Shown here piece by piece: positions 38,793 through 47,528 of a stretch of DNA of 64,000 nucleotides. The translations under genes were made by a program, and so were the position numbers. The DNA comes from Candidatus Streptomyces philanthi (lineage in GTDB: Bacteria > Actinomycetota > Actinomycetes > Streptomycetales > Streptomycetaceae): the NCBI GenBank assembly GCA_018114805.1, contig CP073042.1:4030001-4094000 (forward strand). Reading direction: 5' to 3'. Under the pieces are notes generated by a model that was not told the DNA's origin, made no database searches, and saw nothing but the letters and a program-made list of their open reading frames with translations. Within the stretch, counting starts at the first letter, position 1, and each line of letters starts with the position of its first letter.

Positions 38793-40653
38793 ATGAATAA
38801 CCATGGGGGACGGGCGGACGAGCCCACGAGTTACGGACTCCAGCCACCGCGCGGCGTGCGGCCTCCGGCCGCCCCGGAGGCGACCCCCGGGCAGGGTGCC
38901 GGAGCGGTCGCTGGCCAGGGCCAGCGTCAAGGCCAGTACCAGGACCCGTCGCCCGCGGCGCGGCAGCGCGCGTACGAGCCGACCCATTTCGCGGGTTCCG
39001 CCGGTCCCACTGGTTCTGCTGGTCCCGCTGGTTCCGCCGTCCCCGCCGGCGCCGCCGGTCCTTACGGCGGTGCCGGGCGCCGGCTCGCCGACCACCGCCG
39101 GCGCCGACGCTGCCTGGGCCGCGGCCGCCGACCCGGACGCGGGCCGGCTGATCGGCGGTCGCTACCGGCTGGTGTCCCGGCTCGGGCACGGCGGCATGGG
39201 CACCGTGTGGAAGGCGCACGACCAGATCGTGGACCGCGACGTCGCGGTCAAGGAGCCGCGCGTCCCCGACGGCCTGCCCGAGCGCGAGCGGCAGACCGTC
39301 TACCAGCGGATGCAGCGCGAGGCGCGCGCCGCCGCCCGGATCGACCACCCGGCGGTGGTCACCGTGCACGACGTGGTGGTCGAGGACGGCCGCCCGGGGA
39401 TCGTGATGGAGCTGGTGCGCGGCCGGTCGCTGGGCTACGTGCTCGCCGACGGCACCCTCGATCCGCGCGAGGCGGCCCTGATCGGCGTCGAGGTGCTCGG
39501 CGCGCTGGCTGCCGCGCACGAGGCGGGCGTGTTGCACCGCGACGTCAAGCCGGACAACGTGCTGCTCGGCCGCGTCGGCGGCGGCCAGGGCGGGGGGCCC
39601 GGCGGCCGGGTCGTGCTGACCGACTTCGGCATCGCCCAGGTCGAGGGCGAGCATGGGCTCACCGAGACCGGCGCGTTCATCGGCTCGCCCGAGTTCATCG
39701 CTCCCGAGCGGGTGCTCGGCCAGCGGCCGGGGCCCGAGTCGGACCTGTGGTCGCTGGGCGTCGTGCTGTACGCGGCGGTCGAGGGCATGTCCCCGTTCCG
39801 CCGCACCAACCACCCCGCCACCCTGCAGGCGGTCCTGTCGGCCGAGCCGCAGGTGCCCGCGCGCGGCTCCGGCGCCCTGGGCGCCCTGATCATGCAGTTG
39901 CTGCGCAAGGAGCCGGGGGCGCGGCCCACGGCGGCCGAGGCCCGGCAGACGCTGGAGTCGGTGGCCCGCCCGGCACTCCAGCTTCCGACGCTGATCGCCG
40001 CGGGTTCGGGCGCCGGCTCCCCGGCCGCCGGCCCGTCCCGGATCCCCGGCTGGCCGCGCGGTCGCAAGGGCCGACTCGTGCTCGCTGCCGGCGTGTTGGC
40101 GGTCGCGGTCGGGGCGGTCATGGTGGTGGTCGACCCGTTCGGTGGCGACGGTGACGACGCGCCCGCCGGCTGGAAGTCGGTCGACGCCGTGCAGCGCGTA
40201 CGAGCCGAACTCGCCGCGCCCGATGACTACACGCTCAGCGAGGACGACGACGAGATCACGCTGCTCGACCCGGGCAAGGTCTTCACGATCACCCTGAACC
40301 GGGACCCGGTCACCGACGAGTCGGACACGCCCACGGCGCTCCAGGAGGCCAACTCCTACCTGGACGACTACCAGGAGAACCCCTACGACTACGGCTGGAC
40401 CAAGGACTCCGTGGACGGCTCGGTGCGGGCGACGACGTACCACGGCGAGAAGGCCGCGGAGCTGACCGCCACGTACACCACCAACGACTCCGACAACCCG
40501 GAGGAGCTGCGCCGCCGCGAGTTCCACTACATGAACGACTCCAAGGTGCAGTGGCAGCTCAGCGTGGAGATGCCTGCCAAGGGCAAGCCGCGCGCCGAGG
40601 GCGAGCGGCTCTTCAAGGACGTGGTCAAGCACCTGCGGATCAAGGACCTGTAG
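38793..40653 (+). CDS. PknB-type Ser/Thr protein kinase, one frameshift in its leader
   Basis: Membrane receptor kinase. The ATG at 38793 opens a Gln/Pro-rich leader (MNNHGGRADEPTSYGLQPPR) that reads until ~39070, where one indel moves to the kinase frame. Kinase domain landmarks: YRLVSRLGHGGMGTVWKAHD (Gly loop), AVKEPRVPD (Lys), LHRDVKPDNVLL, LTDFGIAQVEG, SPEFIAPERVLG. A transmembrane helix (LVLAAGVLAVAVGAVMVVV) is followed by a ~150-residue extracellular domain ending VVKHLRIKDL. If the leader frame is ignored, translation could start inside 39100-39160 and still give a complete kinase. There are no PASTA repeats. Confidence 0.9.
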
Positions 40654-40729
40654 CCGGCCCGGCGACGCGCGCGAGCGGGCCCGCGGGCGCCCGGTCCGCG
40701 CGCGCCGCGACCCCAGGGCGGGGCGCGGC

Positions 40730-40761
40730 GGCCGGGTTCGAGGCCGGCCTCGAAACCGGCC
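40730..40761 (+). terminator. Near-perfect 32-bp palindrome after the kinase gene
   Basis: GGCCGG-G-TTCGAGGCC is answered by GGCCTCGAA-A-CCGGCC with a single G/A mismatch and no loop spacer. It lies 77 bp after the kinase stop, so a terminator role is likely. The central TTCGAGGCCGGCCTCGAA (40737-40754) is a perfect 18-bp palindrome. Confidence 0.6.
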
Positions 40762-40931
40762 GCCGGCCCGGCTCGGCCGTCCCGTCGCCGGGCGCAACGC
40801 CCCTGACCAGGGCAGATGTCACCAGCGTTTACTGGCGCGGTGGGGCGGGCGGGAAACGCGGCCGTGTCTATCCGGGAAAAGGAGTTACCGTCGGGTACCC
40901 AAACGGCCGTCGCGGGAATACGCTCACCCGC

Positions 40932-42569
40932 ATGACGGACTCGAAGGGCACCACGCAGGCCACTGTCAGCACGTTGCCCGCCGCCGCGGACAACCCGGTC
41001 TTCGCCGCCCCGGCGGGCACTCGCACGGTGGCCGACGTGGTGACCCCCGAGCTGGTGGCCCGGCTCACCCGGGACGTCGTCGGCAGCGGCAGGACCCGCA
41101 GCCACGCGCCCGCCACCGGTGCCGGCCTCGCCTACCTGCCCGAGTCCACCCCCGACGACGTGGCCACCGCCTTCGACCGGGCCCGCCAGGCGCAGTACCT
41201 GTGGGCGCGGACCCCGGTGCGCCAGCGGGCCGCCGTCCTGCTGCGCTTCCACGACCTGGTGCTGCGCCGCCAGGCCGAGGTGCTCGACCTCATCCAGGCG
41301 GAGACCGGCAAGGCCCGGCTGCACGCGCACGAGGAGGTGCAGGCCGTCAGCGTCGCGGCCCGGCACTACGGCCGCAAGGCGCCCGGTTACCTCGCCCCCA
41401 GGCGGCACACCGGCGTCACCCCGGCCCTCACCCGGGTCACCGAACTGCGCCAGCCGCGCGGCGTCGTCGGCCAGATCTCGCCGTGGAACTACCCCTTCGA
41501 GCTGTCGGTCGGCGACGCGCTGCCCGCCCTGGTCGCGGGCAACGCCGTGGTGATGAAGCCGGACACGGAGACCGCGCTGACCGCGCTGTGGGCGCACGAG
41601 GCGCTGATCGAGGCCGGGCTGCCGGCGGGCGTGTGGCAGGTGGTGCTCGGCGACGGGCCGGTGATCGGGCCCGCCGTCGTCCAACACGCCGACTTCGTCT
41701 CCTTCACCGGCTCCACCCGCACCGGCCGCGAGGTCGCCCAGGGCGCGGCGGCCCGCCTGGTGGGTTGCTCCCTCGAACTCGGCGGCAAGAACGCCATGCT
41801 CGTCTTGCGCGACGCCGACCTCGACAAGGCCGCCGCCGGCGCGGTGCGCGGCTCGTTCTCCTCGGCCGGCCAGCTCTGCATCTCCATCGAGCGGCTGTTT
41901 GTGCACGAGTCGGTCGCCGACGCGTTCGTGGAGCGCTTCGTGGCCCGCACCCGCGCCATGCGGCTCGGCGGCGACCTCGCCTACGGCGCCGACATGGGCT
42001 CGCTGGTCTCCGAGCGCCAACTGGCCACCGTGCGGCGGAACGTGGACGAGGCCGTCGCCCAGGGCGCCAAGGTCGTCACGGGCGGGCGGGCGCGGCCCGA
42101 CATCGGCCCATACTTCTACGAGCCGACCATCCTGGACGGCGTGCTGCCGGAGATGGCCGTCTGCGCGGAGGAGACCTTCGGCCCGGTCGTGTCGATCTAC
42201 CGGTTCACCGACGAGGACGACGCCGTCGCCCGGGCCAACGCCACCTCGTACGGGCTCAACGCCAGTGTCTGGACGCGCGACGGGGCCCGCGGCCGGGCCG
42301 TCGCCGCCAGGCTGCGCGCGGGCACCGTCAACGTCAACGAGAGTTACGCCGCCGCCTACGGCAGCGCCCAGGCGCCGATGGGCGGCATGGGCGACTCCGG
42401 GCTCGGACGCCGGCACGGCAGCGAGGGCATCCTCAAGTACACCGAGGCGCAGACCATCGCCCAGCAGCGACTGGTCCCGCTCGCGCCCTCCTTCGGCCTC
42501 TCGCACGAGCAGTACACCCAGCTCATGACCCGCGGCCTGCGCGCCATGAAGGCCATCCGGCTCCGCTGA
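40932..42569 (+). CDS. gabD2: Aldehyde dehydrogenase (succinate-semialdehyde type)
   Basis: 545 residues from the ATG at 40932. NAD(P)-dependent oxidation of an aldehyde, most like Streptomyces succinate-semialdehyde dehydrogenases. Landmarks: GQISPWNYPFELSVGDALPA (cofactor-binding), VSFTGSTRTGREVAQ, the catalytic Glu in CSLELGGKNAMLVL, the catalytic Cys in SSAGQLCISIERLF, and CAEETFGPVVSIYRF. An N-terminal extension of ~45 residues is present. It is followed 27 bp later by the GMC oxidoreductase, probably one operon. In S. coelicolor the same neighbours sit near guaA (from memory). Intact. Confidence 0.92.
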   Translation: MTDSKGTTQATVSTLPAAADNPVFAAPAGTRTVADVVTPELVARLTRDVVGSGRTRSHAPATGAGLAYLPESTPDDVATAFDRARQAQYLWARTPVRQRAAVLLRFHDLVLRRQAEVLDLIQAETGKARLHAHEEVQAVSVAARHYGRKAPGYLAPRRHTGVTPALTRVTELRQPRGVVGQISPWNYPFELSVGDALPALVAGNAVVMKPDTETALTALWAHEALIEAGLPAGVWQVVLGDGPVIGPAVVQHADFVSFTGSTRTGREVAQGAAARLVGCSLELGGKNAMLVLRDADLDKAAAGAVRGSFSSAGQLCISIERLFVHESVADAFVERFVARTRAMRLGGDLAYGADMGSLVSERQLATVRRNVDEAVAQGAKVVTGGRARPDIGPYFYEPTILDGVLPEMAVCAEETFGPVVSIYRFTDEDDAVARANATSYGLNASVWTRDGARGRAVAARLRAGTVNVNESYAAAYGSAQAPMGGMGDSGLGRRHGSEGILKYTEAQTIAQQRLVPLAPSFGLSHEQYTQLMTRGLRAMKAIRLR

Positions 42570-42596
42570 GCCGCCCGTTCCCACGGAGGTACCCCA

Positions 42597-44507
42597 GTGT
42601 CACGGGATGACTCTGTCCACAACGGCTCCGCCCCCGGCCCCGCCCACGCCGCGCCCGGCCCTACCTCCGAGCACGACGACGCCGCCTACGACTACGACGT
42701 CCTCGTCATCGGCTCCGGCTTCGGCGGCTCGGTCAGCGCGCTGCGGCTGAGCGAGAAGGGCTACCGGGTCGGCGTCCTGGAGGCCGGCCGCCGCTTCGCC
42801 CGCACCGAACTCCCCAAGAACTCCTGGGACGTGCGCAACTACCTGTGGGCGCCCGCGCTCGGCCTCTACGGCATCCAGCGCATCCACGTCCTGGGCAAGG
42901 TCATGGTGCTGGCCGGCGCCGGCGTCGGCGGCGGCTCGCTCAACTACGCCAACACGCTGTACGTGCCGCCGCCCGCCTTCTTCCAGGACGCCCAGTGGGG
43001 CCACATCACCGACTGGCAGGAGGAGTTGCGCCCGTACTACGACCAGGCCAGGCGCATGCTCGGGGTACGCCTGAACAAGACGCTCACCCCCTCCGACGTC
43101 CACCTCAGGGACGCGGCCGAGAAGATGGGCGTGGGGGACTCCTTCCACATGGCCCCGGTCGGCGTCTTCTTCGGCGACGGCGACGACGCCGCGCCCCAGG
43201 GCACGGGCGAGGGCGTGCGCGCCGCGCCCGGCGATACCGTGCCCGACCCGTACTTCGGCGGCGTCGGCCCCGCGCGACGGGCCTGCACCGAGTGCGGCGA
43301 GTGCATGACCGGCTGCCGGCACGGCGCCAAGAACACCCTGAACGAGAACTATCTCCACCTCGCCGAGCGTGCCGGGGCCACCATCCACCCCATGACCACC
43401 GTCGTGGGTCTGGGCGAACACCCCGACGGCGGCTACCGGGTCGCCACCGTCCCCACCGACCGGCGGCGCGGCACCCGCCCGAGGACGCTGTGCGTCCGCC
43501 AGGTGGTGGTCGCCGCCGGCACGTACGGCAGCCAGACCCTGCTGCACGCGATGCGCGACCGGGGCGAGTTGCCACGCCTCTCGCCCCGGCTCGGCTCGCT
43601 GACCCGCACCAACTCCGAGGCCATCCTCGGCTCGCAGACCACCGACCGGCGCTACCGGAAGATCAGCGGCGAGCGGCGGGTCGACTTCACCAAGGGCGTG
43701 GCCATCACCTCGTCCATCCACCCCAACGCCACCACGCACATCGAGCCGGTGCGCTACGGCAAGGGCTCTAACGCGATGGGCTCGCTGTCCATCCTCCAGT
43801 TCACCCACCGCGAGCGGGTCCCCAACTGGATCAGCTTCCTCGCGGCCAACCTGCGCCACCCGGTGCTCGCGGGGCGCGCGCTGTCCAACCGGCGCTGGTC
43901 CGAGAAGACCATCATCGGCCTGGTCATGCAGACCCACGACAACTCGCTGACCACCTACCGGAAGGCCAAGGGCCTCGGCAAGTGCCTGCTCACCGCGCGA
44001 CAGGGGCACGGCGCCCCCAACCCGGACCGCATCCCGGAGGGCGAGGAGGCGGCGCGGCTGGTCGCCGAGTCCATCAACGGCTTCGCCGGCACCAACGTCG
44101 GCGAGCTGATGGGCACCCCGCTCACGGCGCACTTCCTCGGCGGCTGCCCGATCGGCACCAGCGCCGAGCACGGCGTGATCGACCCGTACCACCGGCTCTT
44201 CGGCCACCCCGGCATCCACGTCGTGGACGGCGCGGCGATCACCGCCAACCTGGGCGTCAACCCGTCGCTGACCATCACGGCGCAGGCCGAGCGGGCGATG
44301 TCGCTGTGGCCCAACAAGGGCGAACCCGACCCGCGCCCCGCCCAGGGCGAGCCCTACCGGCGCCTGGTGCCCGTGGCCCCGCGCCGTCCGGCGGTCCCCG
44401 AGGGCGCGTTCGGCGCCCTGAACCTGCCCCTCCTGCCGGTGCCGACCATCCCGCCACGGCCCGCCCAGCCGGCCCAGCCCGCCTCCGAGGCGACGCCGGA
44501 ACTGTGA
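42597..44507 (+). CDS. GMC-family FAD oxidoreductase (cholesterol oxidase-like)
   Basis: 636 residues from a GTG with CACGGAGG upstream. FAD-binding Rossmann motif VLVIGSGFGGSVSALRLSEK, then GAGVGGGSLNYANTL as in cholesterol oxidase-type GMC enzymes. An insertion carries a ferredoxin-like cluster CTECGECMTGCRHGAKNTL, suggesting an iron-sulfur or structural metal site. The C-terminal NAD/FAD motif is GGCPIGTSAEHGVIDPYHRL, with VVDGAAITANLGVNPSLTIT. The substrate is unknown; the family oxidises alcohols or sterols. The tail is Pro-rich. Intact, and terminated by a 15-bp hairpin. Confidence 0.9.
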   Translation: MSRDDSVHNGSAPGPAHAAPGPTSEHDDAAYDYDVLVIGSGFGGSVSALRLSEKGYRVGVLEAGRRFARTELPKNSWDVRNYLWAPALGLYGIQRIHVLGKVMVLAGAGVGGGSLNYANTLYVPPPAFFQDAQWGHITDWQEELRPYYDQARRMLGVRLNKTLTPSDVHLRDAAEKMGVGDSFHMAPVGVFFGDGDDAAPQGTGEGVRAAPGDTVPDPYFGGVGPARRACTECGECMTGCRHGAKNTLNENYLHLAERAGATIHPMTTVVGLGEHPDGGYRVATVPTDRRRGTRPRTLCVRQVVVAAGTYGSQTLLHAMRDRGELPRLSPRLGSLTRTNSEAILGSQTTDRRYRKISGERRVDFTKGVAITSSIHPNATTHIEPVRYGKGSNAMGSLSILQFTHRERVPNWISFLAANLRHPVLAGRALSNRRWSEKTIIGLVMQTHDNSLTTYRKAKGLGKCLLTARQGHGAPNPDRIPEGEEAARLVAESINGFAGTNVGELMGTPLTAHFLGGCPIGTSAEHGVIDPYHRLFGHPGIHVVDGAAITANLGVNPSLTITAQAERAMSLWPNKGEPDPRPAQGEPYRRLVPVAPRRPAVPEGAFGALNLPLLPVPTIPPRPAQPAQPASEATPEL

Positions 44508-44547
44508 CGCGCGACGAGCCGAGCCGCGCGGCCGGGACACGCGCGAG

Positions 44548-44585
44548 GGCCGGGGCGGCTGGTCGGTGGGCCAGCCGCCCCGGCC
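44548..44585. terminator. Bidirectional hairpin terminator
   Basis: A perfect 15-bp stem, GGCCGGGGCGGCTGG / CCAGCCGCCCCGGCC, around an 8-base loop. It lies between the convergent GMC oxidoreductase and LANTG protein genes. Confidence 0.85.
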
Positions 44586-44619
44586 CCGCAGTGCGGTGTG
44601 CTACGGGATCGCTCCGGCG

Positions 44620-45584
44620 TTACGCGGGCGTCGCCCCGGCCTTGCGGCGGCGCACGACGAGGATGGCGCCGGCGCCGGCGACCATCGCCACGCCGCCGAT
44701 CATCGCGATCGTCGGCAGGTTCGAGTCCGAACCGGTGTTGGCCAGCTCACCGACCGGGTGGATCGCCTTGTCGCCGACGGGCCGCTTGGGGATCGACACC
44801 GGCAGCGGCTTCTTGCCGCCCTGCGGCTTGGCGTCCGGCACCTGGGACTCGTTGCCGCCCGGGAGCTGCGCGGCCGACTTCACGACCTCGAAGTCGTAGT
44901 AGTCGCCGCTGGAGTAGACGCAGTTGCCCTCCTCGTCGGCGAACGCGCCGATCGAGATGGCGTAACCGAAGCCGTCGGGCGCGCTCTTGGCGACGCTCAG
45001 CCGCAGGTCGAGGCGGATCGTCTCGTGCCGCCTGACCGAGGTGTAACCGACGTAGCCGTGGGCGTCGTCGTCCTGGTCGGTGGAGATGCTCTCCCAGGCC
45101 CCGGTGTCCGGGTTCTTGAACTGGAGGGTCAGGTACTTCCCGGTGCCCTCCGGGTGCTCGGCGTGCGCGGTGCCCGCCAGGATGCCGAGGTCGACGCGCT
45201 GGAAGGCGCGGTCCGAGGTGTTCTTCACGCGGAAGGTGAAGCCGTGGTAGCCCCTGCCGGCCACCACCTTGGACGGCAGCCCGACGAGCGGGGTGCTCAG
45301 GTCGGGGTCCTCGGCGTACTCGTCGCTGTCCTCGCAGGGCGCGGGCGGCTCGGAGTCGGTGGGCGTCGGGCTCGGCCCGTCGGTGGGGGTGCTGGTCGGC
45401 TTCCCGGCGGGCTCGTCCGTGGGCTTCCCGGTCGGCTTGCCCGTGGGCTCACCGGTCGGGGTCGGCGTGCCCGTCGGCGTCTGCGGCGGCGGCTCCTCGG
45501 CGTACGCACCGGGTGCGGCGAGCAGCGTCGCGGCAGGAGGGCCGCCGTGGCCGCGGCGGCCGTGAGGGTGTGGCGAAGCTTCAT
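44620..45584 (-). pseudogene. Sortase-anchored surface protein (LANTG), 1-bp frameshift in the signal
   Basis: GAAGAGG precedes the ATG at 45584. A signal peptide (MKLRHTLTAAAATAALLP) changes frame near 45533, where one C seems missing, and continues TLLAAPGAYAEEPPP. A Thr/Pro/Lys repeat stalk follows (TPTPTGEPTGKPTGKPTDEP), then a beta-sandwich domain of ~200 residues (YHGFTFRVKNTSDRAFQRVD). The end has the sortase signal GELANTGSDSN, a membrane helix (LPTIAMIGGVAMVAGAGAIL) and RRRK. LAxTG is the class E sortase signal of Streptomyces. Ligand unknown. Confidence 0.85.
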
Positions 45585-45687
45585 GAAGACCTCTTCGGGG
45601 TCCAGAGGAGCCGCTAAGGGGAGCGGCGTCCGCGGGGTCGGCCGTCGCGGCGGGGCGCGCCATGGCCGTGCGTTTGCACGTACATGA

Positions 45688-45700
45688 CCAGTAGTACTGG
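45688..45700. promoter_or_regulatory. Perfect odd palindrome CCAGTAGTACTGG
   Basis: A 13-bp palindrome about 105 bp upstream of the LANTG gene start, in a locally AT-richer stretch. It is a candidate operator; the binding protein is unknown. Confidence 0.35.
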
Positions 45701-45734
45701 CCAAAGGTTGCACACAGAATGATCACAACTCGCG

Positions 45735-45748
45735 GTGATCTAGCTCAC
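45735..45748. promoter_or_regulatory. CRP-like dyad GTGATCTAGCTCAC
   Basis: It fits the cAMP receptor protein half-sites GTGA-N6-TCAC exactly. Streptomyces Crp recognises GTG-N6-GNCAC, which this matches except for one position. It lies ~150 bp upstream of the LANTG gene. Confidence 0.35.
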
Positions 45749-46889
45749 TGGCAACCCCACCCGCCCGCGATGACCTGCGCGATCCCCCCTGCGGACGCGG
45801 CCCGGTCCGGTGACCTAGCGTGGCTGAGTACCACCCTCCGCCGGGCGGCGCACGACGCGTGGGTACGGGTTTCCGGGGGCGGCCTCGGACGGCGCGGCGT
45901 GTGACTTCTGGCGGTGTGGCGTGTGGCCTTCGGAGGCGCCGCGAGGGGTGCGGAGGAGGTCAACTGCCTCTGGTGTAAAGGGAGTCGGGGACGCCCGCCC
46001 GGGGCCGGGGAGGTGCGGGCGGGCGTCGATGTGCGAGAGCCCCGCAGACGCCGCGGGGGTGGCGTCCACGGGGCTCTCGGCGGTCAGCAACGGTGTCAGG
46101 GCAGCGCCGGTGCTGAGAGGCGGCGCCGGGGGGGGGCGCGCCGCTGGCCCGGAAGGTCTCGGTGTCGTCGCCCGCGCGCACCGGTCGCGGGCCTGCCCAT
46201 CGCAGCGGGTCGGGCCGTCGACGGCGGGAGCGCCACCCGGGAGGCGGGTGGTGCGGTGCGGGGCCCTCGCTCTGCATCGTGGTGGATATGCCACATCCGG
46301 CGCAACCGTTTCGACCGGATGCGGTCGGCCCCAGGCGTCCCCGGGCCGACCGTTGGTGTGGCGACCGGGCTGCTGTCCCCTGCCGTCCGGTCGCCTGACC
46401 GAAGCGAGGTCCCACGACGCGCTCCATTTGCGTCACCACGGGAGCGCGACTCATCGCTTCGGGTATCCGTCCTGCTGCCGTTGGGCGCCCGATGAACAGG
46501 TACGGAAGCCACGCGTGGAATGGGGCCGCTCCTGGCTGGCGCGGACACGTGGCCCAACGACAGGTCGCGCGAGCAGGTCACGCGCCGTACGGGTGACGGC
46601 TCGACGTACCGGGCGACTAAACGATTCCGCACATGCCGCGAATCGCCCGCCGAGTGCCCTTCCCGACACCCGGCACGCCCTGCCGCGCCCTCCCCGGCGC
46701 TCCGGCGTACGACCGCGACCCGAGCGCGCCGTACGGGCCCGCCGGGGCATGGGCGTACGGCCCCACCCCCCCACGTGCCCTCCCGGCCGCCGGGGCCGCC
46801 GGGCCGCCGGCCGTGCCCCGTTCCGTAGGCCGGGTCGGGCCGGGTACGCCGGGCCGGGTCGGACCTGTCGGCTGCCGGCCGGTGTCGGC
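45749..46889. other. 1.1-kb gene-free region
   Basis: No frame in this interval has convincing coding character; all translate to Arg/Pro/Gly shadow text. It contains the compound hairpin at 46034-46079 and moderately AT-richer patches near 46270-46310. A lost gene or a non-coding transcript is possible, but nothing positive supports a specific call. Confidence 0.4.
46034..46079. terminator. Compound hairpin with a symmetrical internal loop
   Basis: CGAGAGCCCCG (46034-46044) pairs with CGGGGCTCTCG (46069-46079). After a CA/CA internal loop, GACGCC (46047-46052) pairs with GGCGTC (46061-46066) around an 8-base loop. It is a strong structure in an otherwise gene-free region, either an orphan terminator or an RNA element. 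Confidence 0.55.
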
Positions 46890-47277
46890 TCAGGCGCGGC
46901 CCCGGCACAGTTCGAGGAGGGTCATGGCCAGGGCCGTGCCGGGCTTGCCGAGCTGGTCGCGGTAGTGGTTCAGGATCTCCAGCTCGCGGGCGAGGTTCAC
47001 GCGGCGCCCGCCCGACGCGATCCGCTCGCGCTGGATGGCGGCCGAGACGGCGGCCCGCTCCTGGACCAGGCCGATGATCCGGCTGTCGAGGTCGTCGATG
47101 CGCCGCCGGGCGTCGTGGATGGCGCCCGCCGCGGCGTCCGTGCGGGCCCCGGTGGCCTCGGCGTCGGAGGGACGGACGGGCCGCGGGGCGGCGGGCTCGA
47201 CGACGGCGGTCGTCGCGGGCCGGGGGGCGGGCGGGGCCGCCGAGGGGTGCGGGGGTCGCGGCGTTGGCGGTGCTCAT
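46890..47277 (-). pseudogene. Chorismate mutase (AroQ fold), 1-bp frameshift
   Basis: Converts chorismate to prephenate for phenylalanine and tyrosine synthesis. CAGGAGAG precedes the ATG at 47277. The first residues (MSTANAATPAPLGGPARPP) are in one frame; an extra base in a C-run near 47225 shifts the rest. The second frame reads IHDARRRIDDLDSRIIGLVQ, ERAAVSAAIQRERIASGGRR, VNLARELEILNHYRDQLGKP and ends LLELCRGRA, the three-helix AroQ pattern with its active-site Arg and Lys/Arg residues. Total length is 129 codons plus one base, consistent with a single insertion. Divergent from guaA, as in other Streptomyces (from memory). Confidence 0.85.
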
Positions 47278-47340
47278 GGGTCTCTCCTGGTCCTGGGGTT
47301 ACCGGCCCCGGCCGACCACAGACCCGGCACAACGCAGGAA

Positions 47341-47366
47341 GCCCCGGGCCTTGGCTGGCCCGGGGC
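47341..47366 (-). terminator. 10-bp stem hairpin in the chorismate mutase leader
   Basis: GCCCCGGGCC / GGCCCGGGGC around a 6-base loop, in the divergent region between chorismate mutase and guaA. On the minus strand it lies 64-89 bases before the chorismate mutase start and is followed by TTCCTGCGTT, so it could attenuate that gene. It may equally stop antisense transcription. Confidence 0.45.
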
Positions 47367-47528
47367 GCCTGGGAAGTCGCTTAAGTGATCAAGCAGGACG
47401 ACCATGGCAGCCGGACGGGCCGGTACCATAGGTAAAGACGAAGGTCACGCGCTTGGACATGGAGCAGAGTATGGGCCCGTTAGGATAGAAAGTCCAACCC
47501 CCCGTACCACCGCCGGAAGGCCGCCCCA

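Noticed and set aside
46096..47277. A 393-codon minus-strand frame over the chorismate mutase region.
   Set aside because: The product is Arg/Pro shadow text. The chorismate mutase motifs lie in a different frame after one base shift.
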